A stretch of DNA of 58,748 bases from Kiritimatiellia bacterium. Lineage in GTDB: Bacteria; Verrucomicrobiota; Kiritimatiellia; JAQICX01. Below the pieces are notes generated by a model. That model saw only the letters and a list, made by a program, of their open reading frames with translations. It was not told where the DNA came from and made no database searches. Position numbers and translations under genes: made by a program. Positions 19,149-31,000 of this stretch are shown piece after piece (the first letter of the stretch is position 1; each line of letters begins with the position of its first letter). The stretch is from the NCBI GenBank assembly GCA_027858345.1, contig JAQICX010000002.1, forward strand, positions 1-58,748. Direction: 5' to 3'.

Positions 19149-20207
19149 GTGAAAAATATACAAAATTTAATTCAGGGACAAATAGACAATGCAGTTGAGT
19201 CTGGACGTGAAAGCGCAATTCAGGTTGCCGCTTATCTGGATGGCAAACTTATAGTTAATGCGTGGTCAAGTGAAAATAAATACCCTATAGACGAAAACAC
19301 ACTCTTTCCATTTTTCTCCACGGGTAAAGGAATTGCCGCTACAGCAGTTTTGAGACTTGCTGAAAAAGGTATAGTATCGCTAGATGTACCAATCTCTGAA
19401 TACTGGCCGAGGTTCGGCTGTAACGGCAAAGAGAACATAAACCTACGACAGGTTTTGAGTCACACAGCCGGCATGCATCTGATGCCTCTAGAAAAGACAT
19501 GTGTAACCGACTGGCATACAATGTGTAATTTTCTTGCAGATGCAAAGCCGGTCTATGAACCTGGAACTCAACGCTCTTATCACGCAATAACATATTCATG
19601 GCTATTAGGCGAAACCGCTCAAAGAGCCGATGGGCGTAACTTTAGCAACATCATTCATGATGAAGTTTTTGAACCACTTGGAATTAACTCTATCTTTTTT
19701 GGTCTGCCCAATGAAAAATATGCGATTGCACTTGATGCTGAAAAAGAGGTTACTGCTTCAAATATTGAGCCATCGCCTCCAGATACAGAAACACCAAGTG
19801 CAATACCTTATTGGGTTTGCCCATTAGAGGACTGGATAAATCGTAGAGATGTCAGAAAAACATGCATGCCATCATCAAACGGTTTCGGCAATGCCTTGGG
19901 TATCGCTAAACATTATGCATCTCTGCTCGGCACTGGCGTTGATGGCATTCGTCTGCTCTCAAACGAAACCGTTGAAATGGCAACATTCTGGGATAAAGCC
20001 GAATGCGAACGTGTTGGAGGTGCAAGCTTGGGATTATATGGTTTTAAAGGTCCCGAAGACAATCCGGGATCTGTTTTTGGCCATGGAGGTTATGGAGGAT
20101 CGCTGGGTATTGCAGACAAAACAAATAAACTTGCGTTAGCTGTTGTCAAGAATCGAATGGGAGGAAACATTGCAGATGAAATCTACCAAAATTTAAAACA
20201 ATTGTGA
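19149..20207 (+). CDS. Serine hydrolase (class C beta-lactamase/esterase fold), GTG start
   Basis: FFSTGKG (SxxK), YHAITYSWL (YxN-like), HGGYGGSLG (HxG). Confidence 0.88.
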   Translation: MKNIQNLIQGQIDNAVESGRESAIQVAAYLDGKLIVNAWSSENKYPIDENTLFPFFSTGKGIAATAVLRLAEKGIVSLDVPISEYWPRFGCNGKENINLRQVLSHTAGMHLMPLEKTCVTDWHTMCNFLADAKPVYEPGTQRSYHAITYSWLLGETAQRADGRNFSNIIHDEVFEPLGINSIFFGLPNEKYAIALDAEKEVTASNIEPSPPDTETPSAIPYWVCPLEDWINRRDVRKTCMPSSNGFGNALGIAKHYASLLGTGVDGIRLLSNETVEMATFWDKAECERVGGASLGLYGFKGPEDNPGSVFGHGGYGGSLGIADKTNKLALAVVKNRMGGNIADEIYQNLKQL

Positions 20208-20450
20208 ATGGCGCTGCCATTAGTGGTAAGTGGTAAGTGAAGAGAGGCTAATTAATATCAAGGTTAAGATCTGGTCTTTCCAGCTGAAGAATGGAATTCG
20301 CATCTCCCATGGTTTGTTTGAGTCGTTAGTCCTAACGAGCAAAGTTTATATGCAGGAATAACAACTGTAGCCGACCTCAGGCTTGTCGAGCCGTAGTCTC
20401 GCAGAGCGAAGGATGAAGCGGTCGGAAACATTGTCCACGGTCTGCGGATC

Positions 20451-20525
20451 TCGGCTACAGTATGGAAATTGCAGTTTAACCGTTGGCTTTTGAATGACTC
20501 CTGTAGCCGAGTCGCTTCGGCTCGG
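20451..20525 (+). repeat. CTACAG-core palindrome
   Basis: tctcggctacagtatggaaattgcagtttaaccgttggcttttgaatgactcctgtagccgag. Confidence 0.65.
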
Positions 20526-20583
20526 AAGTTCTTAGCTAACGACGAATAAATCTTAACAAAACAATAAATATAAGGAATTGATA

Positions 20584-20949
20584 ATGGAAACAACATTTTT
20601 AAAGAAAAAAAGTGAAATGCTGAGCAAAGACTTGGATAAATGTCATGATGGAAATGGAGCCATACACTGGATTAGTGTTTTAGGCGGTAATGACCCAGGA
20701 GGAGAACATGTTCAGTTTTTTCATGATGACATCTTGCCTCCAAACACTTCTATAGGTGTGCACCAGCATAATACCGATCAGGAATACTACTACATAATCT
20801 CAGGCTGTGGAATTATGACTCTTGACGGGAAAGAGCATAATGTCACAGCTGGTGATATCACTGTGGTACTGCCTGGAGGCTCACACGGATTGAAAAATGA
20901 GTCGGACCAAGATCTTCGCATAATAGTTATAAGCGTAAAAGTAGCTTAA
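20584..20949 (+). CDS. Cupin-domain protein
   Basis: GVHQHNTDQEYYYIISGCGIMTLDGKEHNVTAGDITVVLPGGSHGLKN. Confidence 0.9.
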   Translation: METTFLKKKSEMLSKDLDKCHDGNGAIHWISVLGGNDPGGEHVQFFHDDILPPNTSIGVHQHNTDQEYYYIISGCGIMTLDGKEHNVTAGDITVVLPGGSHGLKNESDQDLRIIVISVKVA

Positions 20950-20957
20950 AAGAAACA

Positions 20958-21179
20958 TTAAGATTGGCTGATTCGAAAATCTTTATACCTTGCAGAACGG
21001 GTGAACATGTGACGCAACCCAATACGACCTGCATCAATTCCGGGTGCTTGATTATTAACCCAATGGAAATAGCAAGTTTTTTCAGCATTACGAATCTCCA
21101 TGGCAAGTTCATCACCCTTTTTAATTATAGTGAAATGGTGTGGCATTCCCGGGGCAAAAAGTCCATAATTGAAATACTG
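20958..21179 (-). pseudogene. C-terminal remnant of a DUF1961-like protein
   Basis: Minus strand open segment QYFNYGLFAPGMPHHFTIIKKGDELAMEIRNAEKTCYFHWVNNQAPGIDAGRIGLRHMFTRSARYKDFRISQS; preceded by a stop, no start region. Confidence 0.45.
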
Positions 21180-21493
21180 TCAAAAGTTATATGAAAAATA
21201 TAATTCCGCTCATAGAGCGGACGCTACAACTTAACCTTAGCTCTTCCCGCTTATCACCGCTGGCTTCACCAGCCATTGTTCATGCATTAAGAATCAGTCT
21301 TGTTTGCAAGTTTCATGCTGTAGTGGCGGTCGATGACCGCCAAAAACGATCGCTTTTTTTTGACTACAGGACTTCAACGACTACTATCGACTTCGAGCGT
21401 GGCTTTCGCCATCATGTCCGCCGTAGCCTGACCGCGTCCTGCGTAGTTTACAAAACGACCGTGTCCTGCATAGTTTGCAAAACGACGCTGGAA

Positions 21494-21555
21494 GCGGGAA
21501 GTGCTAAGTTTAAGTTCGTTAACCTCGTACTTCCCACTTATCACCTAACACTTTT
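21494..21555. repeat. Inverted pair of 7-nt-period arrays
   Basis: gcgggaa gtgctaa gtt ... cttccca cttatca cctaaca ctttt. Confidence 0.65.
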
Positions 21556-21560
21556 TTCAA

Positions 21561-23819
21561 CTATTTCGTCAAAACGAGGGTGTTTTCACCTGGTTCAAGG
21601 ATAGTTTTTTCACCCTTCCAGCCTTCTGGAGGATAAAATGTACCTTTTGCTCCTTGGGGAACATTCATAGTAACTTTCAATTCACTGTCTAACAATTCCC
21701 AATGGATTTTAGCTTCGCCATACGAAGTGTTCAAATGAGCTTCAGCCCATTTGATAGTTCCACCTGGACGAGGTTTAAAGATTATGTTACTAAACCCTGG
21801 ATTTTCGTCATCAAGATCAAGTCCGGCAACACAACGAATCATCCAATCCCCTACGCATCCGTATGCATAGTGATTAAATGAGTTCATACCTGGAGACTGA
21901 AAGCCTTTATCAGGAGTCCAGCCATCCCAGCGTTCCCAAATTGTTGTTGCTCCATTTTTGACAGGGAACAACCATGACGGGAATGTCTCTTGCTCAAGAA
22001 GCTCATAAGCCACATCAATATGACCAGATTTTTCAAGCACATCAAGCAGGTATGGAGTTCCAACAAACCCCGTTGCCAGATGCATGCCATTGTCCTTAAT
22101 ATTGCGAACCAGCATATTTGCAGCCTCTTCTCTAGCATTTTCGGGAATCAACCCAAAATGTAATGACAAAACATAGGAAGTCTGTGTTCCGGATGCCATC
22201 AGTCCATCAGGTGTTATATAACGACTTTGGAACGCTGAAACTATTTCAGAGTGTAGCTTTCTATATTTGGATGCATCCTCATCTTTGCCTAGAATTGATG
22301 CAATGCGAGAAAGCAAATCTGCATTGTTAGCGTAAAACGCTGTACCAATCAAATCCTTTGGTGTTCCACCATCTGTTTTGCCGCTTCCATCAAGTGCAAG
22401 CCAGTCACCAAAACCACCCCATACTCCAAGAGCAGGATGACAACGAATATTATCCTTAATCTTCTTTTCTACAAGATAGTCCATGTATGCAGTCATGCAA
22501 CCATAGTGATCTTTCAGAATATCAACATCATTATAACAAAGATATAAAGTCCATGGACAGATAATGGTCGCATCAGCCCATGCCGAGTTGCCATCATTCT
22601 CAAGATCAAATGAAGCTGAATTAGGAATTATAGGGGGAATTGCTCCACCTGGGCATTGGTCGTCGCGCATATCCTGCAACCATTTATGAAAGAAAGATTG
22701 CACATTCATGTGTGATGCTGCTGTGCGAATAAAGACCTGCGCATCCCCCGTCCAACCAAGACGTTCATCTCTCTGCGGACAATCCGTTGGTACTTCCAAA
22801 AAATTACTTTTCTGCCCCCAAAGTATATTGTGCTCAAGTTGATTCAACAGTGCATGAGAACAGCTGAAGCCACCTGTGACATCCATATCATTGTGCAGAA
22901 CAATTCCGGCAACTTCACAGATGTCATTTTTATCAAGACCGTTTATACCAACATAACGAAAACCATGGAATGTAAAGACCGGTTCCCACTCAACAATTCC
23001 ATCAACAGCACAGGTGTAATAATCTGTAGCTTTTGCCCCTCGTAGATTTTCAGTATATAAGGCACCATCATCTTGTAACATTTCTGCATATCTAAATGTG
23101 ATTGTACGCCCTGGTTTCGATTTAAAACGCAATCTAGCCCTACCAGTAAAATTCTGTCCAAGGTCTATTATTCTTTCGCCATGAAAGTCTGTTTCACCGA
23201 CACTATTTATCTCTTCAATGCGGCGAACAGGAGGTGCAATTGGTTGTTCAACTGAAATATCCTTTTTTTCGCCAATCAGAACCTGTTGCCAGTTGGAGTC
23301 ATCATAGCCCGATTTTGACCAATCACCAAGTTCACGTCGCGCATCATAGGTTTCTCCCATCAAAAGATCGGAAGATAGAATTGGTCCAACATTCGTTTTC
23401 CAAGTTTCATCAGAAGTAATTATTTCTTTTGTACCATCTACATATTCCACAGAAAGTTCACAAAGCAGTTCAGGAAACTCTCCATAATTTTCACGAGGGT
23501 TATTTCCAATATGTCCACAATACCAACCATCTCCCAAAACAGCACCAATGGCATTGGATCCTGTTTGGAGCAAATCAGAGACATCGTGTGTCTGAAAGGT
23601 TATGCGTTCTCTATAGACAGTCCACCCTGGAGCAAGAACATGGTCACCAACTTTCTTACCATTAATCTCACATTCATATAGACCCAAGGCAGTTATGCAA
23701 AGCGTTGCCTTTGAGATTTCTTTCGTTAGCTGAAACTCTTTACGAAAATATGGGGCTGGTGGGGAAACTTTCTTACCGCCAACATTACTACTACTAATCC
23801 AAACTGCACGCTCAATCAT
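21561..23819 (-). CDS. Alpha-L-rhamnosidase, GH78 family
   Basis: GDGWYCGHIG, EVPTDCPQRDERLGWTGDAQVF, TTIWERWDGWTPDKGFQSPGMNSFNHYAYGCVGDWM. Confidence 0.93.
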   Translation of the reverse strand: MIERAVWISSSNVGGKKVSPPAPYFRKEFQLTKEISKATLCITALGLYECEINGKKVGDHVLAPGWTVYRERITFQTHDVSDLLQTGSNAIGAVLGDGWYCGHIGNNPRENYGEFPELLCELSVEYVDGTKEIITSDETWKTNVGPILSSDLLMGETYDARRELGDWSKSGYDDSNWQQVLIGEKKDISVEQPIAPPVRRIEEINSVGETDFHGERIIDLGQNFTGRARLRFKSKPGRTITFRYAEMLQDDGALYTENLRGAKATDYYTCAVDGIVEWEPVFTFHGFRYVGINGLDKNDICEVAGIVLHNDMDVTGGFSCSHALLNQLEHNILWGQKSNFLEVPTDCPQRDERLGWTGDAQVFIRTAASHMNVQSFFHKWLQDMRDDQCPGGAIPPIIPNSASFDLENDGNSAWADATIICPWTLYLCYNDVDILKDHYGCMTAYMDYLVEKKIKDNIRCHPALGVWGGFGDWLALDGSGKTDGGTPKDLIGTAFYANNADLLSRIASILGKDEDASKYRKLHSEIVSAFQSRYITPDGLMASGTQTSYVLSLHFGLIPENAREEAANMLVRNIKDNGMHLATGFVGTPYLLDVLEKSGHIDVAYELLEQETFPSWLFPVKNGATTIWERWDGWTPDKGFQSPGMNSFNHYAYGCVGDWMIRCVAGLDLDDENPGFSNIIFKPRPGGTIKWAEAHLNTSYGEAKIHWELLDSELKVTMNVPQGAKGTFYPPEGWKGEKTILEPGENTLVLTK

Positions 23820-24487
23820 TTAATTCTCCAGATATTTGGTTTGTTAATAAAGAAACAAGTTATTCAGGGTTTCCTTTTCGATTCATACACATTAAACAGG
23901 TCCCCTGTCTAATGGTCTAAATTTTATCAAACCTCCAAACATCAATCAACACCTATTTATCATTTTATCAATGGAAGCTTGATTTTTCGGTTGTTTGCAA
24001 CAATTCGGTGGTCAAGGCCCGCCGCTTCGAGCCTTCGCCATTCTGGACTACGGCGAACAAGACAATTGTGAGAATTGCTATTAATATTTATCTTTCTGCA
24101 TAACATCTGCCTGTCGCAAAGGCCTGTTCGCCGTAGCCTAACAGGCGAAGGCTGGAAGGAACGAAGGCGGATAACAGCGGATGCTGGCCGCCGAAAATAA
24201 AAATGACGAAAACGACATAAGCGACAAAAAACTATTGAGAACCAGTAGTGGAACAACAGAAAAACATACTTCAACCTACTATCAAACGGAGTAAAGCTCC
24301 ATTGCTATTAGTGAGTTATTGGTGATTATTCATGGCTAAAAATGCTTTGAAAATCAAAAAGACCAAGAAAAAATAAAAAAATAGAAATCAAGACTTGCAA
24401 ATTTTCAAATAAATGATATATTTCTAACTTGAATTTAGTATGGATTCTTAAGTTTTTAAATTATTGAATAAATATGAGGAAAAAATC

Positions 24488-25591
24488 ATGGGTAAATTAG
24501 TTAGAGTTTTGGTTTTCTTATTTTTGGCATTAAGCATTGGTTCACTTGTTTTGGGCACACTATTATATATGGATAAAGAAATCATCAAGGGACGTAATCA
24601 GGCTTTAGAAACAGCAGTGATAACACTTGGTTTAACTATCGAAAAGGGAATAGACAAAGAGCAGACATCGGTAGGTTTCACAGCAAAAGATATATCTCCT
24701 GTTACATCTGAAGAGCTTTCAACACCTGAACTATCTGATTTCTGGGATGAGTATGAACTATACCTGGAAACACTTGATACAGAAACTCTTAAACTTAAGG
24801 ATAGAAGACAAGAGTTAATGTCTTACTATAAAATTGATCCGGCAACAGGCAAACCAATCAAAGGAATAACAGATGGACCAGGAACCCTACAAGGCGTGCT
24901 TGATGACTTGATTGAATCAGCTGAAACACAATACGATATCCTCAACCTCACTCGTCAACAACTTAAAGAAGTCAGAGTTGAACTTGTTGATACAATTGAA
25001 GAATTAAACAGAGTTAAAATCACTGCAAGAAAAGATAAGGCTACAATCGTAGAACTTAATCAGCAACTCACAGAACTTCAAAGCGAAATTTCAAGATTGG
25101 AACAAAAAGTTGAATTGCTTCAAGATGAAAAGCAGACACTTGAAGATGAAGTTGCTGAAAAGACAAGAGAGAATGCTACACTGCTAGAAGAAATTTCACA
25201 AAAGAATGATGAAATTGAAGCTCTTAAAATTAAGCTCACAGATGAAATTGCAAAAGGAAGGGAACCAGGAAGGCCTGATGGTAGTCCAGCTATCGACGAT
25301 AAAGCTCTTGCTAACATTAACCCAGGTGATAAAGGCAAAATCATTGCAGTGAACTCAGAATGGGAATTCATTGTTGCAGAACTTGATCCGGCATTTGTAA
25401 CACAATTGGTTAACCTAACGCCAGAAGGTACTGTACCAGCTCTAGAAGTTATGATCAAAGATGAAAACGATAAATTTGTTGCCAAAGCTCGTTTAACACA
25501 ACTTAAAATTGCCAAAAACACAGCTATCTTTGATGTGCTATCAGACTGGCAGACAGCACCAATTGAAATTGGCGATGTAATTTTTAAATAA
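24488..25591 (+). CDS. N-terminally anchored coiled-coil protein
   Basis: TM LVRVLVFLFLALSIGSLVLGTLLYM, long heptad coiled coil, C-terminal beta-rich domain. Confidence 0.75.
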   Translation: MGKLVRVLVFLFLALSIGSLVLGTLLYMDKEIIKGRNQALETAVITLGLTIEKGIDKEQTSVGFTAKDISPVTSEELSTPELSDFWDEYELYLETLDTETLKLKDRRQELMSYYKIDPATGKPIKGITDGPGTLQGVLDDLIESAETQYDILNLTRQQLKEVRVELVDTIEELNRVKITARKDKATIVELNQQLTELQSEISRLEQKVELLQDEKQTLEDEVAEKTRENATLLEEISQKNDEIEALKIKLTDEIAKGREPGRPDGSPAIDDKALANINPGDKGKIIAVNSEWEFIVAELDPAFVTQLVNLTPEGTVPALEVMIKDENDKFVAKARLTQLKIAKNTAIFDVLSDWQTAPIEIGDVIFK

Positions 25592-25627
25592 TTATTTACA
25601 TACACACTTAGGTTAAATAATTTTAAT

Positions 25628-25661
25628 AAAAGGTGGTTGTCTTCTGACAACCACTTTTTAG
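25628..25661 (+). terminator. Intrinsic terminator
   Basis: aaaaggtggttgtc-ttct-gacaaccacttttta. Confidence 0.85.
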
Positions 25662-25711
25662 TTTAAACAGATAACATTACTTCGTAATACAAAAATAATC
25701 GATACCACTTT

Positions 25712-25861
25712 ATGAAAAACATATTATACATTTTGATATTGGCAATAATATTTCTTGTTGTTCAAGGTTGCATAACGATTCCTGAAGAATCTGACCAGCC
25801 TTGGAATACACGTCAAGACTGGGAAGGTGCACCTTCTGTACCTGGAATGAATGGATCATAA
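25712..25861 (+). CDS. Small lipoprotein (49 aa)
   Basis: MKNILYILILAIIFLVVQGCITIPEESDQPWNTRQDWEGAPSVPGMNGS; lipobox-like VVQGC. Not in the supplied ORF track. Confidence 0.6.
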   Translation: MKNILYILILAIIFLVVQGCITIPEESDQPWNTRQDWEGAPSVPGMNGS

Positions 25862-25878
25862 AAGTTTAGGAGCTTAAT

Positions 25879-26676
25879 ATGTCTACAAAGAAAAAGTTAA
25901 CAGCAATCGTCTCAACATTATTAATTAGCTTTATATTTGTAGGGTGCGGAACTCTTGGCAGATTAAACAAAGAAGATACCCTAAGGGTTGGAGTTGATCC
26001 TAACAGAAATCCTGTAATATACAAAGTCGGCAACAAATATTCCGGTTTTGAAGCCGAATTTGCCAAGCTACTTGCAGCAAAGGTGAAAAAGACTCTTGTA
26101 TTTGTTCCTATGAACAGATCGAAACTTGTAACCGCACTTGAAAAAGGCGACATTGATATTATCATGTCCGGCATAAGCATGACAGAGATGCGACAGTTAA
26201 GAATTAATTTCACACAGCCTTATATGCGTATATATCAAACATCCCTATTCCGTCGAACAGATATAAGAAAATATAGTTCTCCACAGATGATTTTGCTTTC
26301 TAACGACAGAATGGGTGTTGAGAAAAACTCAACAGGCGAGATGTTTGTCCAGCAAAGTTTTCAGCCTGGCACAATCACAACATTCTCAACTCTTGAAAGT
26401 GGTGCAAAGGCATTAATGAAAAATAAGATTGATATTCTCATCGGCGACTTACCTCTTATATGTAGACTTGGTGCAGTTCACGAAGCTGACGGACTAATCT
26501 ATATGCTTTCTCCATTTGCTCAGGAATATTATGCATGGGCAGTGGCAAAGGACAATCCTGAACTTCTTGCACAAGCCAATGAATTATTGACAGACCTCAA
26601 GCAGAGCAAAAAGCTAGATAAGATAATTACCCAGTATTTTACTCTATACCCTCAGTTGAAGTTGAACGTAAATTAA
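25879..26676 (+). CDS. Family-3 extracellular solute-binding lipoprotein
   Basis: Lipobox FVGCG; LRVGVDPNRNPVIYKVGNKYSGFEAEFAKLLAAK...IMSGISMTEMRQLRINFTQPY. Confidence 0.88.
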   Translation: MSTKKKLTAIVSTLLISFIFVGCGTLGRLNKEDTLRVGVDPNRNPVIYKVGNKYSGFEAEFAKLLAAKVKKTLVFVPMNRSKLVTALEKGDIDIIMSGISMTEMRQLRINFTQPYMRIYQTSLFRRTDIRKYSSPQMILLSNDRMGVEKNSTGEMFVQQSFQPGTITTFSTLESGAKALMKNKIDILIGDLPLICRLGAVHEADGLIYMLSPFAQEYYAWAVAKDNPELLAQANELLTDLKQSKKLDKIITQYFTLYPQLKLNVN

Positions 26677-26702
26677 GAGGCTGGCTTTGCCAGCTGTATT
26701 AA

Positions 26703-26733
26703 GTGATAAGTGCTAAGTATTACGTGGGAAGAG
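26703..26733 (+). repeat. 7-nt-period array (gtgataa)n
   Basis: gtgataa gtgctaa gtattac gtgggaa gag. Confidence 0.8.
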
Positions 26734-27032
26734 CTGACTTTCGTCAGCGGAATTAAGGAATGGCTTCGCTATTGTTTTGTTTCCTAGGGCGTTGCCCTAG
26801 GCTGTTTATATAGGGCTTACAGCCCTAAAAGCTCGCTTTATTAGTACTAAGGGGTCAGTACTTCGAGGTCTGACATGTGAGGCATAATCCTCAACCTTGT
26901 TCTCGTAGTTAGCAGAACGAGGCAAGAAGAGTGAAACCTTATGACCTCGGCTACAGTTGGCGATGCTGAGAATTAGTATTAAGTGTTAATTTTCAACGGC
27001 TTTGGCGATTAAAACTTAAAGGTTGATTATTG

Positions 27033-27482
27033 ATGAAGATAGTTATTGCAAACGACCATGGTGGTTATAAACTAAAACTTGAGGTTGTTGAATACCTAAA
27101 AAAGAACAACTATGAAGTAGAAGACCTTGGCAGCGACTCTGAAGAGATTGTCAGGTATCCCTACTATGCAGAAACTGTTGCCAAGCTAGTACAATCCTCA
27201 GATGATGTACGAGGAATCCTTATATGCTCGACAGGCATTGGCATGAGCATTATTGCAAACAAGTTCAAAGGTATCAGAGCGTCTATGTGCACATCCACAT
27301 ATATGGGACGTATGACCCGTGCCCACAACAACTCAAACATACTTTGTCTTGGAGGCAAAATTACGGGCGAATTTGAAGCACTGGATATACTTGAAGTATG
27401 GCTGGATACTGAGTATGAAGGCGGAAGACACGACATATCTCTTGATATCATTAAAGATATTGAAATCCAGAATTTTCAATAG
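27033..27482 (+). CDS. rpiB: Ribose-5-phosphate isomerase B (RpiB/LacAB family)
   Basis: MKIVIANDHGGYKLKLEVVEYL, GILICSTGIGMSIIANKFKGIRA, AHNNSNILCLGGK. Confidence 0.9.
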   Translation: MKIVIANDHGGYKLKLEVVEYLKKNNYEVEDLGSDSEEIVRYPYYAETVAKLVQSSDDVRGILICSTGIGMSIIANKFKGIRASMCTSTYMGRMTRAHNNSNILCLGGKITGEFEALDILEVWLDTEYEGGRHDISLDIIKDIEIQNFQ

Positions 27483-27711
27483 TTTCCCTTGAATGCTTTT
27501 AAGGTTCTTTCTAAAATTTCATCCTTTTTTCAAACCTATACAATAGTTATTAGTCTTTAGCTATTAGTTTTTAGCTAAGAAGCTTCCGAGCCCAAGGGAC
27601 TCGGCTTCCGCCTTCGCACTCCGTGTCTACGGCGCGACAAGACAAAGATTTCATCCCGCTGGGGTTCTTATTTAATAACAATTGTTATCCACAAAATATT
27701 ACGAAGAACGC

Positions 27712-27927
27712 CTTAATTTTTCGGTTGCAGATAAACATGTGCGTTTGAGCCAATGAAATAATAGAGTGAGTTCTTTAAATCTTCATTTCCGAGTGATAAA
27801 TCCGCAAAATGATTTATTATGACAACGAGGACGTTGTCGCTCCCAGCATACAAACAACCGTTGTCTTGGAAAAACGGGAGCGAGAACGTCCTCGTTCTCA
27901 TAAAGTGTCGCAACCGAAAAATTTAGG
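27712..27927 (+). repeat. Shell element S3 carrying cargo B
   Basis: ccttaatttttcggttg...atgtgcgtttgagccaatgaaat...gtgataaa...cgaggacgttgtcgctcccagcatac...cgcaaccgaaaaatttaggg. Confidence 0.8.
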
Positions 27928-28026
27928 GAAGAACCTAATGTTATAAATATTGGTTGCAATTTTTAAAAAAAAAGATTATTATGTATTCAGGTGTAAAGGA
28001 TTATAACTCTTATTAAGGTTGTATTT

Positions 28027-31000
28027 ATGAAGATTTCTCGTTTTTTAATAGGTATGTTTTTTGTAGCTACTGCATTTACACAGGAATTAATTACAGATGA
28101 CAGTGCTAATAACATAAAGACCTCCACACGCATTATGACTCAACAGACAAGTTCAGACAAGAATTCTATTGCCTTAACGGACGAAGAGCAAGTTTGGATT
28201 AATGCAAACCCAGTTATTAAAGCATGGAGTCCAATCAACTATCCTCCTTATAGTTTTGAAGATAACGGACAGCTTCTTGGATTTGTTCCTGACTATTTGA
28301 AACTACTTACAAAAAAACTTGGTTTGGAAGTTGAATTTATTCATATTCCACTAAGACAAGCAATTCAGGAAATGACTCAAGGTAGCATAGATGTCATGGG
28401 ATTCTTCATAGATTTACCGCAGTATGAGAAACTGATGTCATATACACCTCCATATATCACTGGCTACGAGGCTGTATTTGTTCAAATAAACAACAATGGA
28501 ATTAACAATCTAAGTGATCTTTCAGGAAAGAGTTTTGCATTAATACAAGGATATCCAACATTTTTCTTGCCTGATGATGTGGAAATAGTCTGGTTTGATA
28601 CTGTGCTTGAAGCTCTAAGCTCTGTAGCACTAGGTGAAACAGATGCAACGATTGCAAATGTTGAAGCTGCCGGATTTTTTATCCGTAAGCAGGGCTTAGG
28701 AACTCTCACAGCTACTTTCAAAGTTGATCTTGACCAAAATACAGCCGGGATCAATTATGTTATGGGAGTGAGAAAAAATATACCGATTCTTGCAACTCTA
28801 TTATCAAAAGCAATGGCAAGTATTCCTGAAAAGGAGATGATAGCTCTTGAAAAAGAATGGTTTGACACATACAACATATATAAAGATTATTCTGAAATAG
28901 AACTAACCGAAGAAGAAAAAAAGTGGGTTAAGTCACATCCCGTTATAAGAATGAGAGTGGGAAATAATCCTCCAGATCATTTCTACGAGGATGGGGCGAA
29001 AGGTGTGTCAGTTGATATCATTAAAACAATTAGTGAAATGTATGGGTTCAAAGTCAAGTTTGTGTCACATCAAACAAGGTCAGAAGCACTTAAGAGCATC
29101 AAGGAACATAAAAACGTAGATGTTTTACCATTAACGATTCCTACTCCTGAACTAGAAGAGTATATGGTATTCAGCCAGCCATATATAAAAGATTCAGTAG
29201 TGGTCTTTACACAAAAAAATGATACTGAAATCTTTTCTATGGAAAATCTTTTTGACAAGACAGTGATTGTGGCACAAGATTATGCAGTACAAAAACAGAT
29301 TGAGGAAGCATACCCGCAAATTAAGCTAAAATTTGCAGATACACCTTTGGAAGCAATGCAGGAAGTAAACAATGGCAATGCCGATGCATATATTGGCAAC
29401 CTGACAATAAGTCGTTATGAGATGATTCACCATGGAGTTACAAGTATCAAAGTTGCTGCACCAACAACCTTTGCCGATCACCAGTTTTCGTTTTCTATTC
29501 GTGATGATTGGCCAGAACTGGCAACTATTCTAAATAAAGGACTTGCATCCATTAGTCCCGAAGAACGAGCCGAATTTCACTACAAATACTACTTGATTAA
29601 TCCCAATAAAAGTCGCACTAAATATTTAATTCTTTTATGGACTCTTCTCGGGTCAGGTATTATTCTACTTATAATTCTTTTCTGGAACCACACATTACGC
29701 AAAAAAGTTGCAGAAAGTACTTTGGAAGTTACAAAATATAGTGAACATCTTGAAGAACTTGTCTCTGAACGAACAAAAGAAGCTAAGGATACCTCAAAAC
29801 GTTTGACCTCACTATTTGAGCACATGCCAAACGGATTTGCCGAGCATGAGATTATTCAAGATGAGAACGGCAAAGTTATTGATTACAGATACCTAAATAT
29901 TAACCCTGCGTTCTCCAAACAAACAGGTCTTAATAAGAATATAATTGGGAAAACAGTTAAGGAGATAATGCCTGAGATCGAACAAGACTGGATTGATGTA
30001 TACGCAGATGTTGCTTTAGCCGGAACGTCAAAGTCATTTGAGCAATATGCGGCTCCACTTAAAAAATATTTTGAAGTGCATGCTTTTTCGTCTGACAACA
30101 ATAAATTTGCAGTTCTCTTTGAGGATATAACGCCAAGAAAAGAGATTGAAGAAAAATTGGAGCAGGCGAATTTCTTGTCCCACATGTCTCTAAATCTCGC
30201 TGGAGCAGCATCCTGGTATATGGATGTTGCAAACTTTCCAGACAGAATATTCATCACTCCTGAAGTTGCAAAAATTCATGGACTACCAGATCCCGATAAC
30301 ACTGAATATGTTCGCATAAAAGAGATCAGGGAAAATGCTATGAAGAGTAACCCAAAGGCAGGCAAGACAACTTTTGATCTACTCGAAGATGCAATTAGCA
30401 ATGGTACAAAAAATTATGATTCAACATGGCAATACACCCGGCCTTATGACGGAAAAGCCATATGGCTCAGGTCTCTTGCCCAATCAGAAACAAATGAAGA
30501 TGGAATCGTTACTGATATATATGGAGTGACGCAGGATATCACAGAATTGAAAGCTAATGAAAATCTAATTAAGGAGCAGAGAGGACGTTTCAAAGCCCTC
30601 TTTGAACAGTCATCTGGTGCTTACCTGATTCTAGACAAAAATCTTTTTGTTGACTGCAACCAAGCTGCTGTTGAATTATTTGGCTACTCCAAAAAAGAAG
30701 AATTAATTAATACACCTCCATGGGATCTTTCACCTGTACTACAGCCAAACAGACAACCTTCTGCAATACTTGCACAAGACAAAATTGAGTATGCCTATAA
30801 GAATAAGTCAAATAGCTTTGAGTGGATTCACAGAAAGAAAGATGGAACAGAGTTTCCTTGTAAAGTCATGTTAACACGTATGGAACTTTCCGGGAGGCCA
30901 ATGATTTTGACCATTCTGCATGATCTTACTGAGATAAAACAATCTCAGCAATCAGTGCAAGATAGTCAACAACAACTCAACATGGCTTTACATGCTGCAA

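Noticed and set aside
21191-21604. ORF of 137 aa (plus strand)
   Set aside because: Runs through palindromic repeats and heptad arrays with low-complexity translation; overlaps the end of the GH78 gene on the other strand.
23960-24274. ORF of 104 aa (minus strand)
   Set aside because: Arg-rich translation of shell/palindrome repeat sequence; no protein-like features.
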